This document shows positions 51,344 to 61,748 of a DNA stretch of 64,000 nucleotides, one piece after another; positions within the stretch are counted from its first letter, which is position 1; each line of letters opens with the position of its first letter. A program made the translations under genes and the position numbers. The stretch spans positions 186,001 through 250,000 of the forward strand of contig JADJCU010000003.1 in assembly GCA_016703065.1 (NCBI GenBank). Direction: 5' to 3'. The notes beneath the pieces were generated by a model, which had not been told where the DNA came from, did no database searches, and worked only from the letters and a program-made list of their open reading frames with translations. This stretch comes from a bacterium. Its GTDB lineage: Bacteria > Electryoneota > RPQS01.

Positions 51344-54034
51344 TTAGACAGATTCGAGTTCGTCCAGGAAACGGCGGATTTTCTCGTGGGCGTGTTCGAG
51401 TTCGGCGAGTTTGTCGCGCTCGGCTTCAACAACTTCCGGTTTCGCACGCTCGACGAAGCTCGCATTGGAGAGTTTCGCTTTTGTTCCTACGACGAGTTTC
51501 AGTAAGCGTTCGTCTTCCTTGCCGAGGCGGGCCCGCTCGGCGTTGACATCGATCAGACCGTGCAGGGGAACATAGACTTCGATGCCTTGCGCAATTGCAG
51601 AGGCGCTGCCCTTTGGGCGCGGTCGATCAAGTTCAAATAGGTCAAGGCCGGCCAAGCGAAGGACGGAATCGGAGAGGTTTTCCCATTCGCCGGCAAGAGC
51701 TTTTTTGTCGGATCGAATACCCGCAGGGATGCGCAGCGATGGTGCGATCCGGAGTTCGCCGCGGATATTGCGAATGGCATTGACGACGTCTTGCAGTTTG
51801 CTGAATTGAGCTTCAACCGATTCATCAGCCAGCGCGGCCTGATAGCGGGGGAACTCGGCCTGCATAATGCTCGTGTGTCTGTGATCGGCAGGCCACGTCG
51901 AGGCGGAGAGCTTGCTCAGAGTCTGATAGATTTCTTCGGTCACAAATGGCATCAGCGGATGCAGCAAACGAACGATACCGTGGAGGACACCTAAAGCATG
52001 AGTCAGTGCGTCGCTTCGGTTGGCAGCGCTTCCCTGCAATCGGACTTTGATCAGTTCAAGATACCAATCGCAGAAGTCGTTCCAGATGAAGCTGTAAATT
52101 CGTTTCGCGGCATCGGCAAAGCGGAATTCTGTCATGGCGCGATCGACATCGCGAACGCAGGAGAAGAAGGCCGACGTAATCCAGCGATCGATGAGATTCT
52201 CGGGAGCATTGGGGAGAATCTCAATCGGATCAAAGGCGAAAGTCGCGCCGTCTTCAGGGACATTCATGAGGAGGAAGCGCGTCGCATTCCAGAGCTTGTT
52301 AGCAAAGTTGCGACCCTGCTCGCACATATCGGAGCCGAAGCGGATGTCGCCGCCGCGCGGAGTCTGCGATATGATGGTGAAACGCAACGCATCGGCGCCG
52401 TAGGAGTCAACAACTTCGAGTGGATCGGGCGAATTGCCGAGCGACTTCGACATCTTGCGGCCCTGCATGTCGCGCACGAGGCCTGTGAAATAGACGTCGC
52501 GGAACGGCTCGACCCCGAAGACCTCTTCGGATGCAATGATCATGCGGGCGACCCAGAGGAAGATGATATCGGGCGCAGTGACGAGCGTAGACGTCGGATA
52601 GAAGTGCGTTAGGTCGTCGGTCTTATTCGGCCAACCGAGCGTAGAGAAGGGCCATAGCCAAGATGAAAACCATGTGTCAACGACATCGGGGTCCTGCACG
52701 AGAGTCAGGCCGGCATAGTTGGGATCGATAGTGGGATCATCGAGGGAGCAGATGACTTCTCCGGTTTCTTTGACAGTCCAGAGCGGAATGCGGTGTCCCC
52801 ACCAGATTTGACGTGAGATGCACCAGTCGCGGACGTTTTCGAGCCAGTGAAAGTAGGTTTTCTCCCAGTGCTCAGGATGGAACTTTACGCGACCTTCGCG
52901 GACGGCGGCAATGGCGGGCTGTGCGAGGTCCTGCATCTTTACGAACCACTGCTCGGAGAGGAGCGGCTCGATGACCGTGCCTGTGCGTTCGTTGTGTCCG
53001 ACGGAATGGGAATAGGGCTCGATCTTCTCGACGAGACCCTGTTCCTCCAACGCGGCGACGACGGCTTTGCGCGCCTCTTTGCGATCAAGACCACAGAATG
53101 GCACCGGGGCTTCGTCTGACATGCGGCCATCGGGACCGATCACGATAATGAACTGGAGACCGTGGCGATTGCCGATCTCGAAGTCATTGGGATCGTGCGC
53201 GGGAGTCACCTTGACGCAGCCGGTGCCGAATTCGCGATCGACATACTCATCCGGGACAATCGGGATTCTGCGACCAACGAGGGGCAGCGTGATCGTCTTG
53301 CCGTGCAGATGTTTGTAGCGCTCGTCTTCGGGATGCACGGCGACGGCGGTATCGCCGAGCATCGTTTCCGGCCTCGTGGTCGCAACGACCAGATGACCAC
53401 TTCCGTCGGAGAGTGGGTACTTGAAGTGCCAGAGGTGCGAATTGACGTTGCGGAACTCGACCTGCTCGTCGGACAAGGCCGTGTGTTTTTCGGGGTCCCA
53501 ATTGACGATCCGTTTGCCGCGATATATGAGGCCTTTGTCGTAGAGACGGACAAAGATCTCGGCGACGGCGCGGGACAGATCGGCGTCGAGTGTGAAGCGC
53601 GTGCGGGACCAATCACAGGACGCTCCGATTTTGCGGAGTTGCTGCAAGATGATGCCGCCGTAGTTCTCGCGCCATTCCCAGATTTTCTCGACGAGTTTTT
53701 CGCGGCCGAGATCATGGCGCGTTAGCCCCTCTTTAGCGAGCTGGTCTTCGACTTTGATTTGCGTGGCGATGCCGGCATGATCCGTTCCGGGAAGCCAGAG
53801 CACGTCATCGCCGGACATGCGGCGCCAGCGGGCGAGCAGGTCCTGCAGGGAGTTGTTCAGGACGTGTCCGAGGGTCAACATGCCGGTTACGTTAGGCGGC
53901 GGCATCATGATGACGTACGGCTTGTGACCCTTGCGGATTTGCGCGCGGAAGCAACCCTGCTCTTCCCATTTTTGGTAGAGTCGGGCTTCGACGGTTGACG
54001 GGGTGTAGGCTTTATCGAGTTCGATTCTGGGCAT
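51344..54034 (-). CDS. valS: valyl-tRNA synthetase
   Basis: 896 residues, full length. Class I signatures are HVLN (residues 57-60, the HIGH equivalent, in PPPNVTGMLTLGHVLNNS) and KMSKSLGNSPDP. The editing domain is present (VVATTRPETMLGDTAVAVHP, PAHDPNDFEIG). A C-terminal coiled-coil arm (IDVNAERARLGKEDERLLKLV to the end) marks ValRS over IleRS/LeuRS. No frame break in 2.7 kb. Confidence 0.96.
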   Translation of the reverse strand: MPRIELDKAYTPSTVEARLYQKWEEQGCFRAQIRKGHKPYVIMMPPPNVTGMLTLGHVLNNSLQDLLARWRRMSGDDVLWLPGTDHAGIATQIKVEDQLAKEGLTRHDLGREKLVEKIWEWRENYGGIILQQLRKIGASCDWSRTRFTLDADLSRAVAEIFVRLYDKGLIYRGKRIVNWDPEKHTALSDEQVEFRNVNSHLWHFKYPLSDGSGHLVVATTRPETMLGDTAVAVHPEDERYKHLHGKTITLPLVGRRIPIVPDEYVDREFGTGCVKVTPAHDPNDFEIGNRHGLQFIIVIGPDGRMSDEAPVPFCGLDRKEARKAVVAALEEQGLVEKIEPYSHSVGHNERTGTVIEPLLSEQWFVKMQDLAQPAIAAVREGRVKFHPEHWEKTYFHWLENVRDWCISRQIWWGHRIPLWTVKETGEVICSLDDPTIDPNYAGLTLVQDPDVVDTWFSSWLWPFSTLGWPNKTDDLTHFYPTSTLVTAPDIIFLWVARMIIASEEVFGVEPFRDVYFTGLVRDMQGRKMSKSLGNSPDPLEVVDSYGADALRFTIISQTPRGGDIRFGSDMCEQGRNFANKLWNATRFLLMNVPEDGATFAFDPIEILPNAPENLIDRWITSAFFSCVRDVDRAMTEFRFADAAKRIYSFIWNDFCDWYLELIKVRLQGSAANRSDALTHALGVLHGIVRLLHPLMPFVTEEIYQTLSKLSASTWPADHRHTSIMQAEFPRYQAALADESVEAQFSKLQDVVNAIRNIRGELRIAPSLRIPAGIRSDKKALAGEWENLSDSVLRLAGLDLFELDRPRPKGSASAIAQGIEVYVPLHGLIDVNAERARLGKEDERLLKLVVGTKAKLSNASFVERAKPEVVEAERDKLAELEHAHEKIRRFLDELESV

Positions 54035-54094
54035 CGCGAGGGAGTTCGAAAGGTATGAAGTATGAAATGTGATTAATGAAGTCGGCGATGCACC

Positions 54095-54793
54095 CTATCT
54101 CCAGCCGGTGCGGGAATACGCGGGACGTTGGGGGCGGACCCCCGCGAGCAGAATGAGGATGACTCCGACTACGAACCCACCAATGTGGGCAAGCCACGCG
54201 ACGCCACCGCCCTGACTATTTGCATCACCGGCAAAGCCAAAGATTTGCATTGCGAACCAGATGCCGAGCATGAGGAGCGCGGGGACGCGAATGAAGCGAA
54301 CAATTATGACGAACCACATGAGGACAACGACGCGCGCTTTGGGATAGGCGACAATATATCCTCCCAACACGGCACTGATCGCACCGGACGCTCCAACCAT
54401 CGGGATTTCGGAGTGCGGATCAAAAAACACGTGGCTCAAGGCCGCAGCCAGCCCGCCGACGATATAGAAGACGAGATACTTCACATGGCCAAGGCGGTCT
54501 TCGATATTGTTGCCGAAGATCCAGAGATAGAGCATGTTGCCGCCGAGGTGCATGAGTCCGCCGTGCATGAACATCGACGAGAAGAGGGTTAGCCACGCTA
54601 TCGGGATCGCGGGCAGAAGGTTCCAGCCGAGCGCAATGTCGCGCGGGATTGCGCCCCACGCGAAGACAAAGGCTTGCTGTGCCTCGGGAGATTCGAGCAT
54701 TTGCAAGGCGAACACAATGACATTCGCGGCGATCAGCGCGATGGTCACGAAAGGTGTCGTGCGCGTGGGATTTTCGTCGCGAATGGGTATCAT
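54095..54793 (-). CDS. rhomboid-family intramembrane serine protease
   Basis: 232 residues, about six transmembrane helices. The catalytic Ser lies in GASGAISAVLGG and the His in AHIGGFVVG. Oxyanion and structural residues are in HGGLMHLGGNMLYLWIFGNNIED. The C-terminus is cytoplasmic and basic. It overlaps the preceding M23 peptidase gene by four bases, so both are expressed together. Substrate unknown. Confidence 0.92.
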   Translation of the reverse strand: MIPIRDENPTRTTPFVTIALIAANVIVFALQMLESPEAQQAFVFAWGAIPRDIALGWNLLPAIPIAWLTLFSSMFMHGGLMHLGGNMLYLWIFGNNIEDRLGHVKYLVFYIVGGLAAALSHVFFDPHSEIPMVGASGAISAVLGGYIVAYPKARVVVLMWFVIIVRFIRVPALLMLGIWFAMQIFGFAGDANSQGGGVAWLAHIGGFVVGVILILLAGVRPQRPAYSRTGWR

Positions 54794-56322
54794 GGAATCG
54801 TCACGCTGACGGACCAGCTTTTGTAGAGCCCGGCGCGGTTCATGGCTTCAAAGTCGACGGTGTGTTTGCCACGCGACAGAGAACGTGCGGTCCAGATCGA
54901 CCCGCCATTTTCCTCGTACTCGAACTCAGGGATTGCAGTCTCACCATCAATTTCGCTACGCACGGAACTGTCGTCGATGGCCGAGTCGTCATCGGTAAGT
55001 TTGAACTTGATTTTACCGCCAACGGCAAAGAGCGACAAAACGGGCGGCGTATCGTCCACGGCAATTCCATACGTTCCGCCGCGCAGGACGTAGCAAGACA
55101 TCACAGAATATCCGTCTGTGGGAATTCGCCACAGCGGCGATTTTCCTGCCGCACCGGAGCGCTTGTACCAATATAAACCGGGTTCAAAATCGGTTTCAGA
55201 GGTCAGGACGAGTTTAGCGGGAAATGCGAAGTCTTCGTCGTTGATGCGGCATTCGTTGCCAATAGTTGAAACCTCTGCCCAGCTCAGGCCGACATCATCG
55301 CCGGTCAGGCTGAATGAATTGGCCGCTGTCGAAGATCGCAAACCGGTCGCGCGTCGCGTGGAGCCAGCGGTCACGGGTATCGAAACGGTCGCGATGTTGC
55401 CGTTGCGGTCTTCTACTTCGATTCGCACCTTGCCAGAAAAGCCGTCAATCCATCCTGCGGGCAGCGGCATTGAGTCCGTCAGCTCACGCGCGGTCCAATG
55501 AAAGAGCCGACGGACGTCGCGGTCATTATGTTTGAATTCGCGATAGACGAGCTGTTCATAGATATCCTGCGGTCCCTGCAGGTCGATTTGCGCGGGAAAT
55601 TCTTCATAGATCAACTCGCTGTCCACGAACACGCGCAAGGCAGAGGGAACGGCATTGCGGCCCCAGGGCCCCGGGTCATAGGTGCGGATAAGCAACGCGA
55701 GTGGTTCATCGGAGCTTATGCGCGGCGATGCGTTTAGCGCGAGGCTCTGGCCGGACGAGCCGGGGATGTTCTCGGAAAGCCGGATCCAATTCACACCGAC
55801 AATAACAGGCTGTTGCGTATCGGCAGGCTTGTAGAATTTGAGCGGATCAAGCTGCACCGCGCCATCGCGAATTTCAAAGTGCAGATGTGCAGGACCACGA
55901 CCGGTTGCGCCCGTGTAGCAGAGTACATCGCCTGCCCCGTAGTGCGGAGCGCTGGTTTCGTCTGCGTAGCTGAAGTCGATCCGATACGTGCCTGCAACCA
56001 GTTGACTATCCCGGACGACTTCCTGCAGCGCGGACTCATAACGACTCAGGTGGCCGAAGACGGCGGTCATTCCGTCACTCAGGCGAAAATACAGTGTCAG
56101 TCCATAGCCACCCGGGTTCACGGCAATTCGCTCGACCCAGCCGTCGGTAGGCGCAATGACCGGCAATGGTGTGCGCGCGCGAAGATCGACACCTCCGTGG
56201 AAGTGATCAGATCGGCTGTCCGCATAGCCTCCGGTGAGGGTGCGTGAATCGGGCAACGGCCAGAGATATTTCTCGGCCGCAGCGAGATTCGCGACGAGCA
56301 GCAGGATTAGTATTCTCGCCAC
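54790..56322 (-). CDS. secreted M23 peptidase with C-terminal beta domains
   Basis: 510 residues from a GTG overlapping rodA by 16 bases. Signal peptide (ARILILLLVANLAAA). The M23/LytM domain (residues 20-165) has HFHGGVDLRA (His42, Asp46) and GPAHLHFEIRDG. About 340 residues of beta-rich, Ig-like sequence follow (VRIEVEDRNGNIATVSIPVTAG; GIAVDDTPPVLSLFAVGG), ending in HTVDFEAMNRAGLYKSWSVSV. Its place in the rod-shape operon suggests peptidoglycan endopeptidase activity for elongation. The large C-terminal part may bind the wall or a partner. Confidence 0.88.
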   Translation of the reverse strand: MARILILLLVANLAAAEKYLWPLPDSRTLTGGYADSRSDHFHGGVDLRARTPLPVIAPTDGWVERIAVNPGGYGLTLYFRLSDGMTAVFGHLSRYESALQEVVRDSQLVAGTYRIDFSYADETSAPHYGAGDVLCYTGATGRGPAHLHFEIRDGAVQLDPLKFYKPADTQQPVIVGVNWIRLSENIPGSSGQSLALNASPRISSDEPLALLIRTYDPGPWGRNAVPSALRVFVDSELIYEEFPAQIDLQGPQDIYEQLVYREFKHNDRDVRRLFHWTARELTDSMPLPAGWIDGFSGKVRIEVEDRNGNIATVSIPVTAGSTRRATGLRSSTAANSFSLTGDDVGLSWAEVSTIGNECRINDEDFAFPAKLVLTSETDFEPGLYWYKRSGAAGKSPLWRIPTDGYSVMSCYVLRGGTYGIAVDDTPPVLSLFAVGGKIKFKLTDDDSAIDDSSVRSEIDGETAIPEFEYEENGGSIWTARSLSRGKHTVDFEAMNRAGLYKSWSVSVTIP

Positions 56323-57521
56323 CGCAACGCCGCGCTAAAGAGCAGGCCAAGCATGGCCAATGTCACGAGCATGGAGCTGCCGCCATAGCTGACGAGAGGC
56401 AGCGGCAGACCGGTGACGGGGAGAAATCCGACGGTCATCAGGAGATTCGTGAGCGCCTGAAAGATAATCGTTCCCACCACGCCGATGGCGACAAGCGAAT
56501 GAAAGGTGGCGTGGCATTTGGTGGCGATGGCGACTCCGCGGTAGTAGAAGATGAAGAAGGCCATGACGACCAGAATGGCGCCGGCAAACCCCCACTCTTC
56601 GGCGAAGGCAGAAAAGATGAAGTCGTTGTGTCCTTCGGGCAGAAACTGCAATTGAGTTTGTGTACCATTCAGGAAGCCCTTACCCATTACGCCGCCGGAT
56701 CCGACGGCGATCTTGGATTGAATAAGCTGATATGCGGCGCCGAGCGGATCGGATTCGGGGTCGAGAAAGGTTGTGATGCGGCGCTGCTGATGCGGTTCAA
56801 GTTTGTTCCAGAGTTTTGGTGTAATCGTGCCGAAGAACAAATAGATTCCGGTGAGCACAACGACCCACGGGATTTTCCGAATCGAGAAATAGGCCAACAT
56901 GGTGAATAGGATCAAGCCGATGATATGCAAGGGCTGATTGAAGACCGTTAACACCGCGACCACGGGGACGATCAGCAAGAGCAGATATTGCGCGCCGACG
57001 CCTGCCCAGACGAGCATGACAAAGAGCATCACTGGATAGATGAGTGCCGTACCCAGGTCCGGCTGGACAAGGATCAGGCCCATCGGAACGACGGCAATCG
57101 CGCAGGCCGCAACAAAGAGCCAGAGTTTTTCGAGGTCTCTTGGATGTTCGGCCAGGAATCGGGCGAGGGCCAGGAGCGTGGCGACTTTCGCAAATTCAGA
57201 CGGCTGCAGCTGCACACTTCCGAACTGAAACCAACTTGTCGCGCCTTTGTGGGTTGAGCCGATCAGGAGCACAAGGATCAGGCTCGTCACGGACAGGCCG
57301 TAAAAGATGTAGGCCAGCATCTCAAAGAAGCGAATCGGCAGGGAGAGAATCGTCAGCGCGAGGGTGGTGCCGATACCGATCCAGAAGAGCTGCCGCTGGA
57401 AGTATTGGTAGCTTGTGCCTTCCGCACTGCTGGCCGAGAAGTTTGATGCAAGCCCGACGGCGAGCAGGAACAGGACGGCCAACACAAGCCAGAGATCGGA
57501 GAACTTTCCCTTTGGCGTCAT
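56307..57521 (-). CDS. rodA: peptidoglycan glycosyltransferase RodA (SEDS family)
   Basis: 404 residues, ten or so transmembrane helices. SEDS signatures: the catalytic-region WFQFGSVQLQPSEFAKVATLLALARF, QPDLGTALIYPVMLFVMLVWAG, GFLNGTQTQLQFLPEGHNDFIFSAFAEEWGF and LPLPLVSYGGSSML. It polymerises lipid II for side-wall growth together with PBP2. Its ATG overlaps the restored mrdA stop by four bases. Confidence 0.95.
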   Translation of the reverse strand: MTPKGKFSDLWLVLAVLFLLAVGLASNFSASSAEGTSYQYFQRQLFWIGIGTTLALTILSLPIRFFEMLAYIFYGLSVTSLILVLLIGSTHKGATSWFQFGSVQLQPSEFAKVATLLALARFLAEHPRDLEKLWLFVAACAIAVVPMGLILVQPDLGTALIYPVMLFVMLVWAGVGAQYLLLLIVPVVAVLTVFNQPLHIIGLILFTMLAYFSIRKIPWVVVLTGIYLFFGTITPKLWNKLEPHQQRRITTFLDPESDPLGAAYQLIQSKIAVGSGGVMGKGFLNGTQTQLQFLPEGHNDFIFSAFAEEWGFAGAILVVMAFFIFYYRGVAIATKCHATFHSLVAIGVVGTIIFQALTNLLMTVGFLPVTGLPLPLVSYGGSSMLVTLAMLGLLFSAALRWREY

Positions 57522-59375
57522 TCAACGTCCTCCGAGTGAGCGAGGGAAGTTGAGTCGGCAGGCGGCTTCCCGGGTTTGGGCTGGTCTTTCTCCCCTCCGG
57601 CCTCTCCTTATATAGGTCAGGATAGAGTTCGCGGCGGAGCAAGTCGCGCAGGACTTCGCCCGCCACTGGAGCACCCGCGCCCGACCCGCTCTTGCCGAAT
57701 TCAATCAGTGCGCAGCAGGCGTACATCGGATCATCGACAGGGCCGTAACAGATGAACCAGCCGTGATCGTCGCCGTGGGCATTTTGTGCAGTACCGGTTT
57801 TTCCGGCAATGCGCAAGCTGTCGTTCTGCTGTTTACGAGCCGTTCCGGAACTCCCCCAAACAACTTCTTTCATGCCTTGCTGCGCAAAGCGGAGAATGTC
57901 ATGAGGGAGATCCAGAGTGTCCGTGTTTGTTTCGCCGCGCTTCGAGAGCGTACGGTTGACAGGGTCATAGACGCCGTTGACTAAGAAGGGCTGTTTCCAG
58001 ACGCCCGTTGCGACGGTTGCGGTGAACGCGCAAAGCTGCAGTGGTGTGGCGAGCATTTCGCCTTGGCCGATGGAGACGGAAACGAGGAAGCCTTTTGACC
58101 AGCCGTTCGGGCCGTAGCGCTTATTGTAGTACTCCTCAGACGGGACCAGACCTGCGGCTTCGCTGGTCTGATCAATACCGGATTGGGAGCCAAAGTGGAA
58201 GCGAGTCAGTGCGCGGTTAATGCCATCGACACCGAGCAGCAGTCCGAGCTTATAGTAGAAGACGTCACAGCTTTGAGCCAGAGATTGAATGCAATCAATA
58301 TGGCCATGACCGCCCTTCTTCCAGCATTTGAAAGTGCGGTTGCCGTAGGTGAAACTACCGGGGCATGATACTCCCCACGAGGGTGAAATCACGCCGCTGC
58401 GCAACCCTTCGACGAGCATCGCGGGCTTGATCGTAGAACCGGGCGGATACATCGTCTGCACGGAACGATTGAGCATCGGTTTGTCCGGGTCCTCGAGCAG
58501 TACTTTCCAATCGGCGGAGCTGATGGACCCGGCGAACACGTCGGGGTTATAGGCAGGCGAGCTGGCCATGACGACAACACCACCGGTGCGAACGTCCATC
58601 GCGACGACGGAGCCGATTTTGTCGACGAGCAGCGATTCGGCGAGCAGTTGGACATCGCGATCAAGAGCGGTCCAGAGCTCATTGCCGGGAACAGCGTCGA
58701 TGCGTCCCAGGTCTGCGCCTGACTGCACCTCTTGTCCGTGCACATCGACGACAGAGAGTCGACTGCCCTTGACACCCCGCATTTCTTTGTCATAGAGCTT
58801 TTCGAGGCCGCGCTTACCGACGAGATCGCCGGATTCAAGGCCGGGGAATTTACTTAGTTCATCGTCGGAGATTTCGGCCACATATCCCATGACGTGTGGA
58901 GCGACTCCGCCGGGATAGAAGCGTTTGGGTTCGATCTCGAGGTACGCGCCGGGGATTTGGTCACGGGACTCTTCGAAGCGCGCGAGCAAGACATAAGGCA
59001 AGTCGCGGCGCAGGCGTTGCGGCCTGAACGAATTGCGAAACGGTTTGAGTGCCTTATCGCGGATTTCGGCCGGGTCTGCGGCGGAGCGAAACCAAGATGT
59101 TCGACGGCAAGACTATCGCGATAAAGATCGCGTGGGCTACCGTAACAGGTATAGGAGGGTCGATTGCTGACGAGCAGGCGGCCCTTGCGATCTCTAACTA
59201 CCCCTCGCGGGGCGAGCATTTCGACGAAGCGAATCCGGTTGTCTTCGGACTTGGCGCGGTACTCGACGCCTTGCACGACCTGCAATTGCACGAGGCGGTA
59301 GATGAGGACGCTGAAGACAAGCACTCCGAAACCGATGAAGGCGGCGAAGCGCAGGTTTTCACTGCGATGCGTCAT
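57518..59375 (-). CDS. mrdA: penicillin-binding protein 2 (two frame breaks)
   Basis: About 620 residues when restored. Transmembrane anchor (FAAFIGFGVLVFSVLIYRLVQLQ), the dimerisation/pedestal region (APRGVVRDRKGRLLVSNRPSY) and transpeptidase motifs SxxK in PGSTIKPAM, SCD in QSCDVFYYK and KTG in AGKTGTAQ. Break 1: one T missing in the run at 59089-59091; adding it gives HLGFRSAADPAEIRDKALK. Break 2: one G missing in the run at 57592-57595; adding it gives a normal end (PKPGKPPADSTSLAHSEDVE) whose stop overlaps the rodA start. Both look like homopolymer errors. Confidence 0.9.
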
Positions 59376-59851
59376 CGCGGAGAACCTTCACGGCCATGGA
59401 GCGGCGAGATGAACCACAGAACGGCAAGTCCGGTTGTCCAGAGCGCGGACGGAAGGCCGCCCCAAGTCATCAAAGAGAAGAACGGCAGCGCATTCGCGCG
59501 GGCAAGGAGGAGTGTGCGCAGCAGCTCAAACAGAATCGCAAAGATCAGCACGAAAGTAGTCCAGGGCCACCACAGACGGAATTGCTCGCCGGGGGCCATC
59601 TTGCCGGAGACGAAGCCGGCAGTACAGAATGCAAGCGCAGACATACCGAGTGGCAGGCTGCCAAGCGCGTCGATTGCAATGCCCAATGCGAAGCCGTAGA
59701 GGGTTCCCCACATCGGCCCGGACTTCAACCCGACGTAAACCACGAACGGCAGGATAAATGAGGGACGAGCATCACCGACGGTTAGCAGCGGGCCGAGTCC
59801 GGCCTGGAGGATCAGCAAGATAAGCCCAGAGACGAGCAGTTTGCCGTTCAC
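59372..59851 (-). CDS. mreD: rod shape-determining protein MreD
   Basis: 159 residues from a GTG at 59851 that overlaps the mreC stop (GTGA). Five predicted transmembrane helices; PSFILPFVVYVGLKSGPMWGTLYGFALGIAIDALGS is typical (GxxxGFxxGLxxD pattern with GFALGIAIDAL). Small membrane component of the elongasome; overlaps mrdA by four bases. Confidence 0.9.
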   Translation of the reverse strand: MNGKLLVSGLILLILQAGLGPLLTVGDARPSFILPFVVYVGLKSGPMWGTLYGFALGIAIDALGSLPLGMSALAFCTAGFVSGKMAPGEQFRLWWPWTTFVLIFAILFELLRTLLLARANALPFFSLMTWGGLPSALWTTGLAVLWFISPLHGREGSPR

Positions 59852-60687
59852 TTGTCGGCCTCCACGGCTTGATCGCGCAAGCCCGCATAAGGATCGGGCC
59901 AACCGATGTTCGTGACGACGAAAACTTCTTCGACAGTTCGGAAGTCGACAAATGGCTGCACGGTCCAGCTCTCGCCGTAGGTCGAGATCGCCGACGGGGA
60001 CTCCGCGACGACGCCGACGCGCAGGCTCATCGGAAAGACAGCACCGAGACCTGACGTAACCACAAGGTCGCCGGGCTTCACATCGACTCCTGTCGGCAAG
60101 CCTGAGAGTGTCCAGCGATCAGGTCCGGCCCAACGGAGGATACCGCGCATGCGCGTTCGTTCGAGCATGACAGCAACACCGTAGTTATTGCCGACGAGCG
60201 TTTGAACGAGCGTGGTGTGATCCGTGACTTCGACCGTCTTACCGACGAGACCGAAGGGGGTGATCACGGCGGCGTTTAACTCGACACCTTGCGCGCGTCC
60301 GGCGTTGATGCGATATTGGCCGCCGAGCGCGGGACCGACGGCGGAGATGACGGATGCTGGAATAGTGCCGATGGACGTGCGTTCGCGCAGGCTGAGCATA
60401 GAGCGCAGACGCTGGTTTTCCATGTAGGCGTCGCGGAGCTGGGAGTTCTCCTTGCTCAGTTCGAGGGCGTGTTTTTGCAGCAGATCAAAGTCAGACCAGA
60501 CGGTAAAGACCTTTCGAACGAGCTGCAACGGCGTAGCGGCATATCCGACGAGGTCCGCCGTTGAGTCTTTGATTTCCCGGACACCGGGTTTGGGACTCGT
60601 TAAGAGCAGGACGAGGGCGACGGCCATGCAAACGATATAGACGGTCCATTCAACGTTGCCGCTGACCTGGCGTGTTCGCAAAGGCAT
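59848..60687 (-). CDS. mreC: rod shape-determining protein MreC
   Basis: 279 residues. A transmembrane helix (WTVYIVCMAVALVLLLTSP, about residues 13-32), a coiled coil (70-105: LLQKHALELSKENSQLRDAYMENQRLRSMLSL) and two beta-barrels with INAGRAQGVELNAAVITPFGLVGKTVEV and VKPGDLVVTSGLGAVFPMSLRVGVV. It bridges MreB and PBP2. Six bases after mreB. Confidence 0.94.
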   Translation of the reverse strand: MPLRTRQVSGNVEWTVYIVCMAVALVLLLTSPKPGVREIKDSTADLVGYAATPLQLVRKVFTVWSDFDLLQKHALELSKENSQLRDAYMENQRLRSMLSLRERTSIGTIPASVISAVGPALGGQYRINAGRAQGVELNAAVITPFGLVGKTVEVTDHTTLVQTLVGNNYGVAVMLERTRMRGILRWAGPDRWTLSGLPTGVDVKPGDLVVTSGLGAVFPMSLRVGVVAESPSAISTYGESWTVQPFVDFRTVEEVFVVTNIGWPDPYAGLRDQAVEADK

Positions 60688-60693
60688 TCGGCG

Positions 60694-61716
60694 TTAGTTG
60701 GGCAAGAGGACTTTGTGATAGGTTTCCATGTCGTCGAGGACCTTGCCGGTACCCCGAACGACGCAGGTCAGCGGGTCCTCGGCGAGGAAGACGGGCAGCG
60801 AGGTTTCCTCGCGCAGACGGACATCGAGTCCGCGAATCAGCGCACCACCTCCGGTCATAATGATGCCTCGATCGCGAATATCCGCAGCCAGCTCGGGCGG
60901 TGTTTTTTCGAGCGCGTTCTTGACAGCGTCGACAATTTGCGATATCGGTTCTTCAATGGCGTCGCGGATTTCAATGGAGTTGATCTCGACAGCTTTGGGC
61001 ACTCCTTCAACAAGATCCCGGCCTTTGGCGACGATGGAGAGTTCCTGCTCGAGTTTCGCGGCGGAGCCGATACGGGTTTTGATTTCTTCGGCGGTGCGTT
61101 CACCGATCAGGAGGTTGTAGTTGCGGCGCATGAACTGGATGATAGCTTCATCGAGTTCGTCACCGCCGACGCGGATTGAGGTATCTGTTATGATGCCACC
61201 GAGGGCAATGACGGCAATTTCGGTAGTGCCTCCGCCGATGTCGATGACCATGTTTCCGATAGGATCAAGGACAGGCAGACCGACTCCCAGCGCGGCGGCC
61301 ATCGGTTCGGCGATGAGAAAAACTTCGCGCGCGCCGGCATGTTCAGCGCTATCGCGAATGATGCGTTTTTCGGACTTGGTGACTCCGGACGGGACACAGA
61401 CAATCACGCGCGGTCGGAGAAGGCGATTCGTCTGCGCTTTGCGAATCAGAGCACGAATCATGATTTCGGCAACTTCGTCGTCATCGATAACGCCGTCGCG
61501 CATGGGACGAATGACTTCAAGGTCGCGGTGCGTCTTACCGAGCATTTCGCGCGCTTCAGTGCCGATCGCAATTACTTTGCGGTCGCTCTTGCGGATAGCC
61601 ACCATGGAGGGCTCGCGCACAAGAATTCCCTTGCCCTTGACAAACACGAGAGTGTTGCGCGTGCCGAGGTCGATAGCGATTTCGTTCGAAAACAGACCCG
61701 ATAGGGAGAAGGACAT
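60694..61716 (-). CDS. mreB: rod shape-determining protein MreB (bacterial actin)
   Basis: 340 residues with GAGGAG close before the ATG. Actin-fold motifs: IDLGTRNTLVFVKGKGIL (phosphate 1), VIDIGGGTTEIAVIALGG (phosphate 2) and ILITGG-like IIMTGGGALIRGLD (adenosine). An amphipathic N-terminal stretch (MSFSLSGLFSNEIA) could bind membrane. Presence of mreBCD, mrdA and rodA predicts a rod-shaped cell. Confidence 0.97.
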   Translation of the reverse strand: MSFSLSGLFSNEIAIDLGTRNTLVFVKGKGILVREPSMVAIRKSDRKVIAIGTEAREMLGKTHRDLEVIRPMRDGVIDDDEVAEIMIRALIRKAQTNRLLRPRVIVCVPSGVTKSEKRIIRDSAEHAGAREVFLIAEPMAAALGVGLPVLDPIGNMVIDIGGGTTEIAVIALGGIITDTSIRVGGDELDEAIIQFMRRNYNLLIGERTAEEIKTRIGSAAKLEQELSIVAKGRDLVEGVPKAVEINSIEIRDAIEEPISQIVDAVKNALEKTPPELAADIRDRGIIMTGGGALIRGLDVRLREETSLPVFLAEDPLTCVVRGTGKVLDDMETYHKVLLPN

Positions 61717-61748
61717 AATCTCCTCAGTTATAAGTAAGGGACGAAGGT

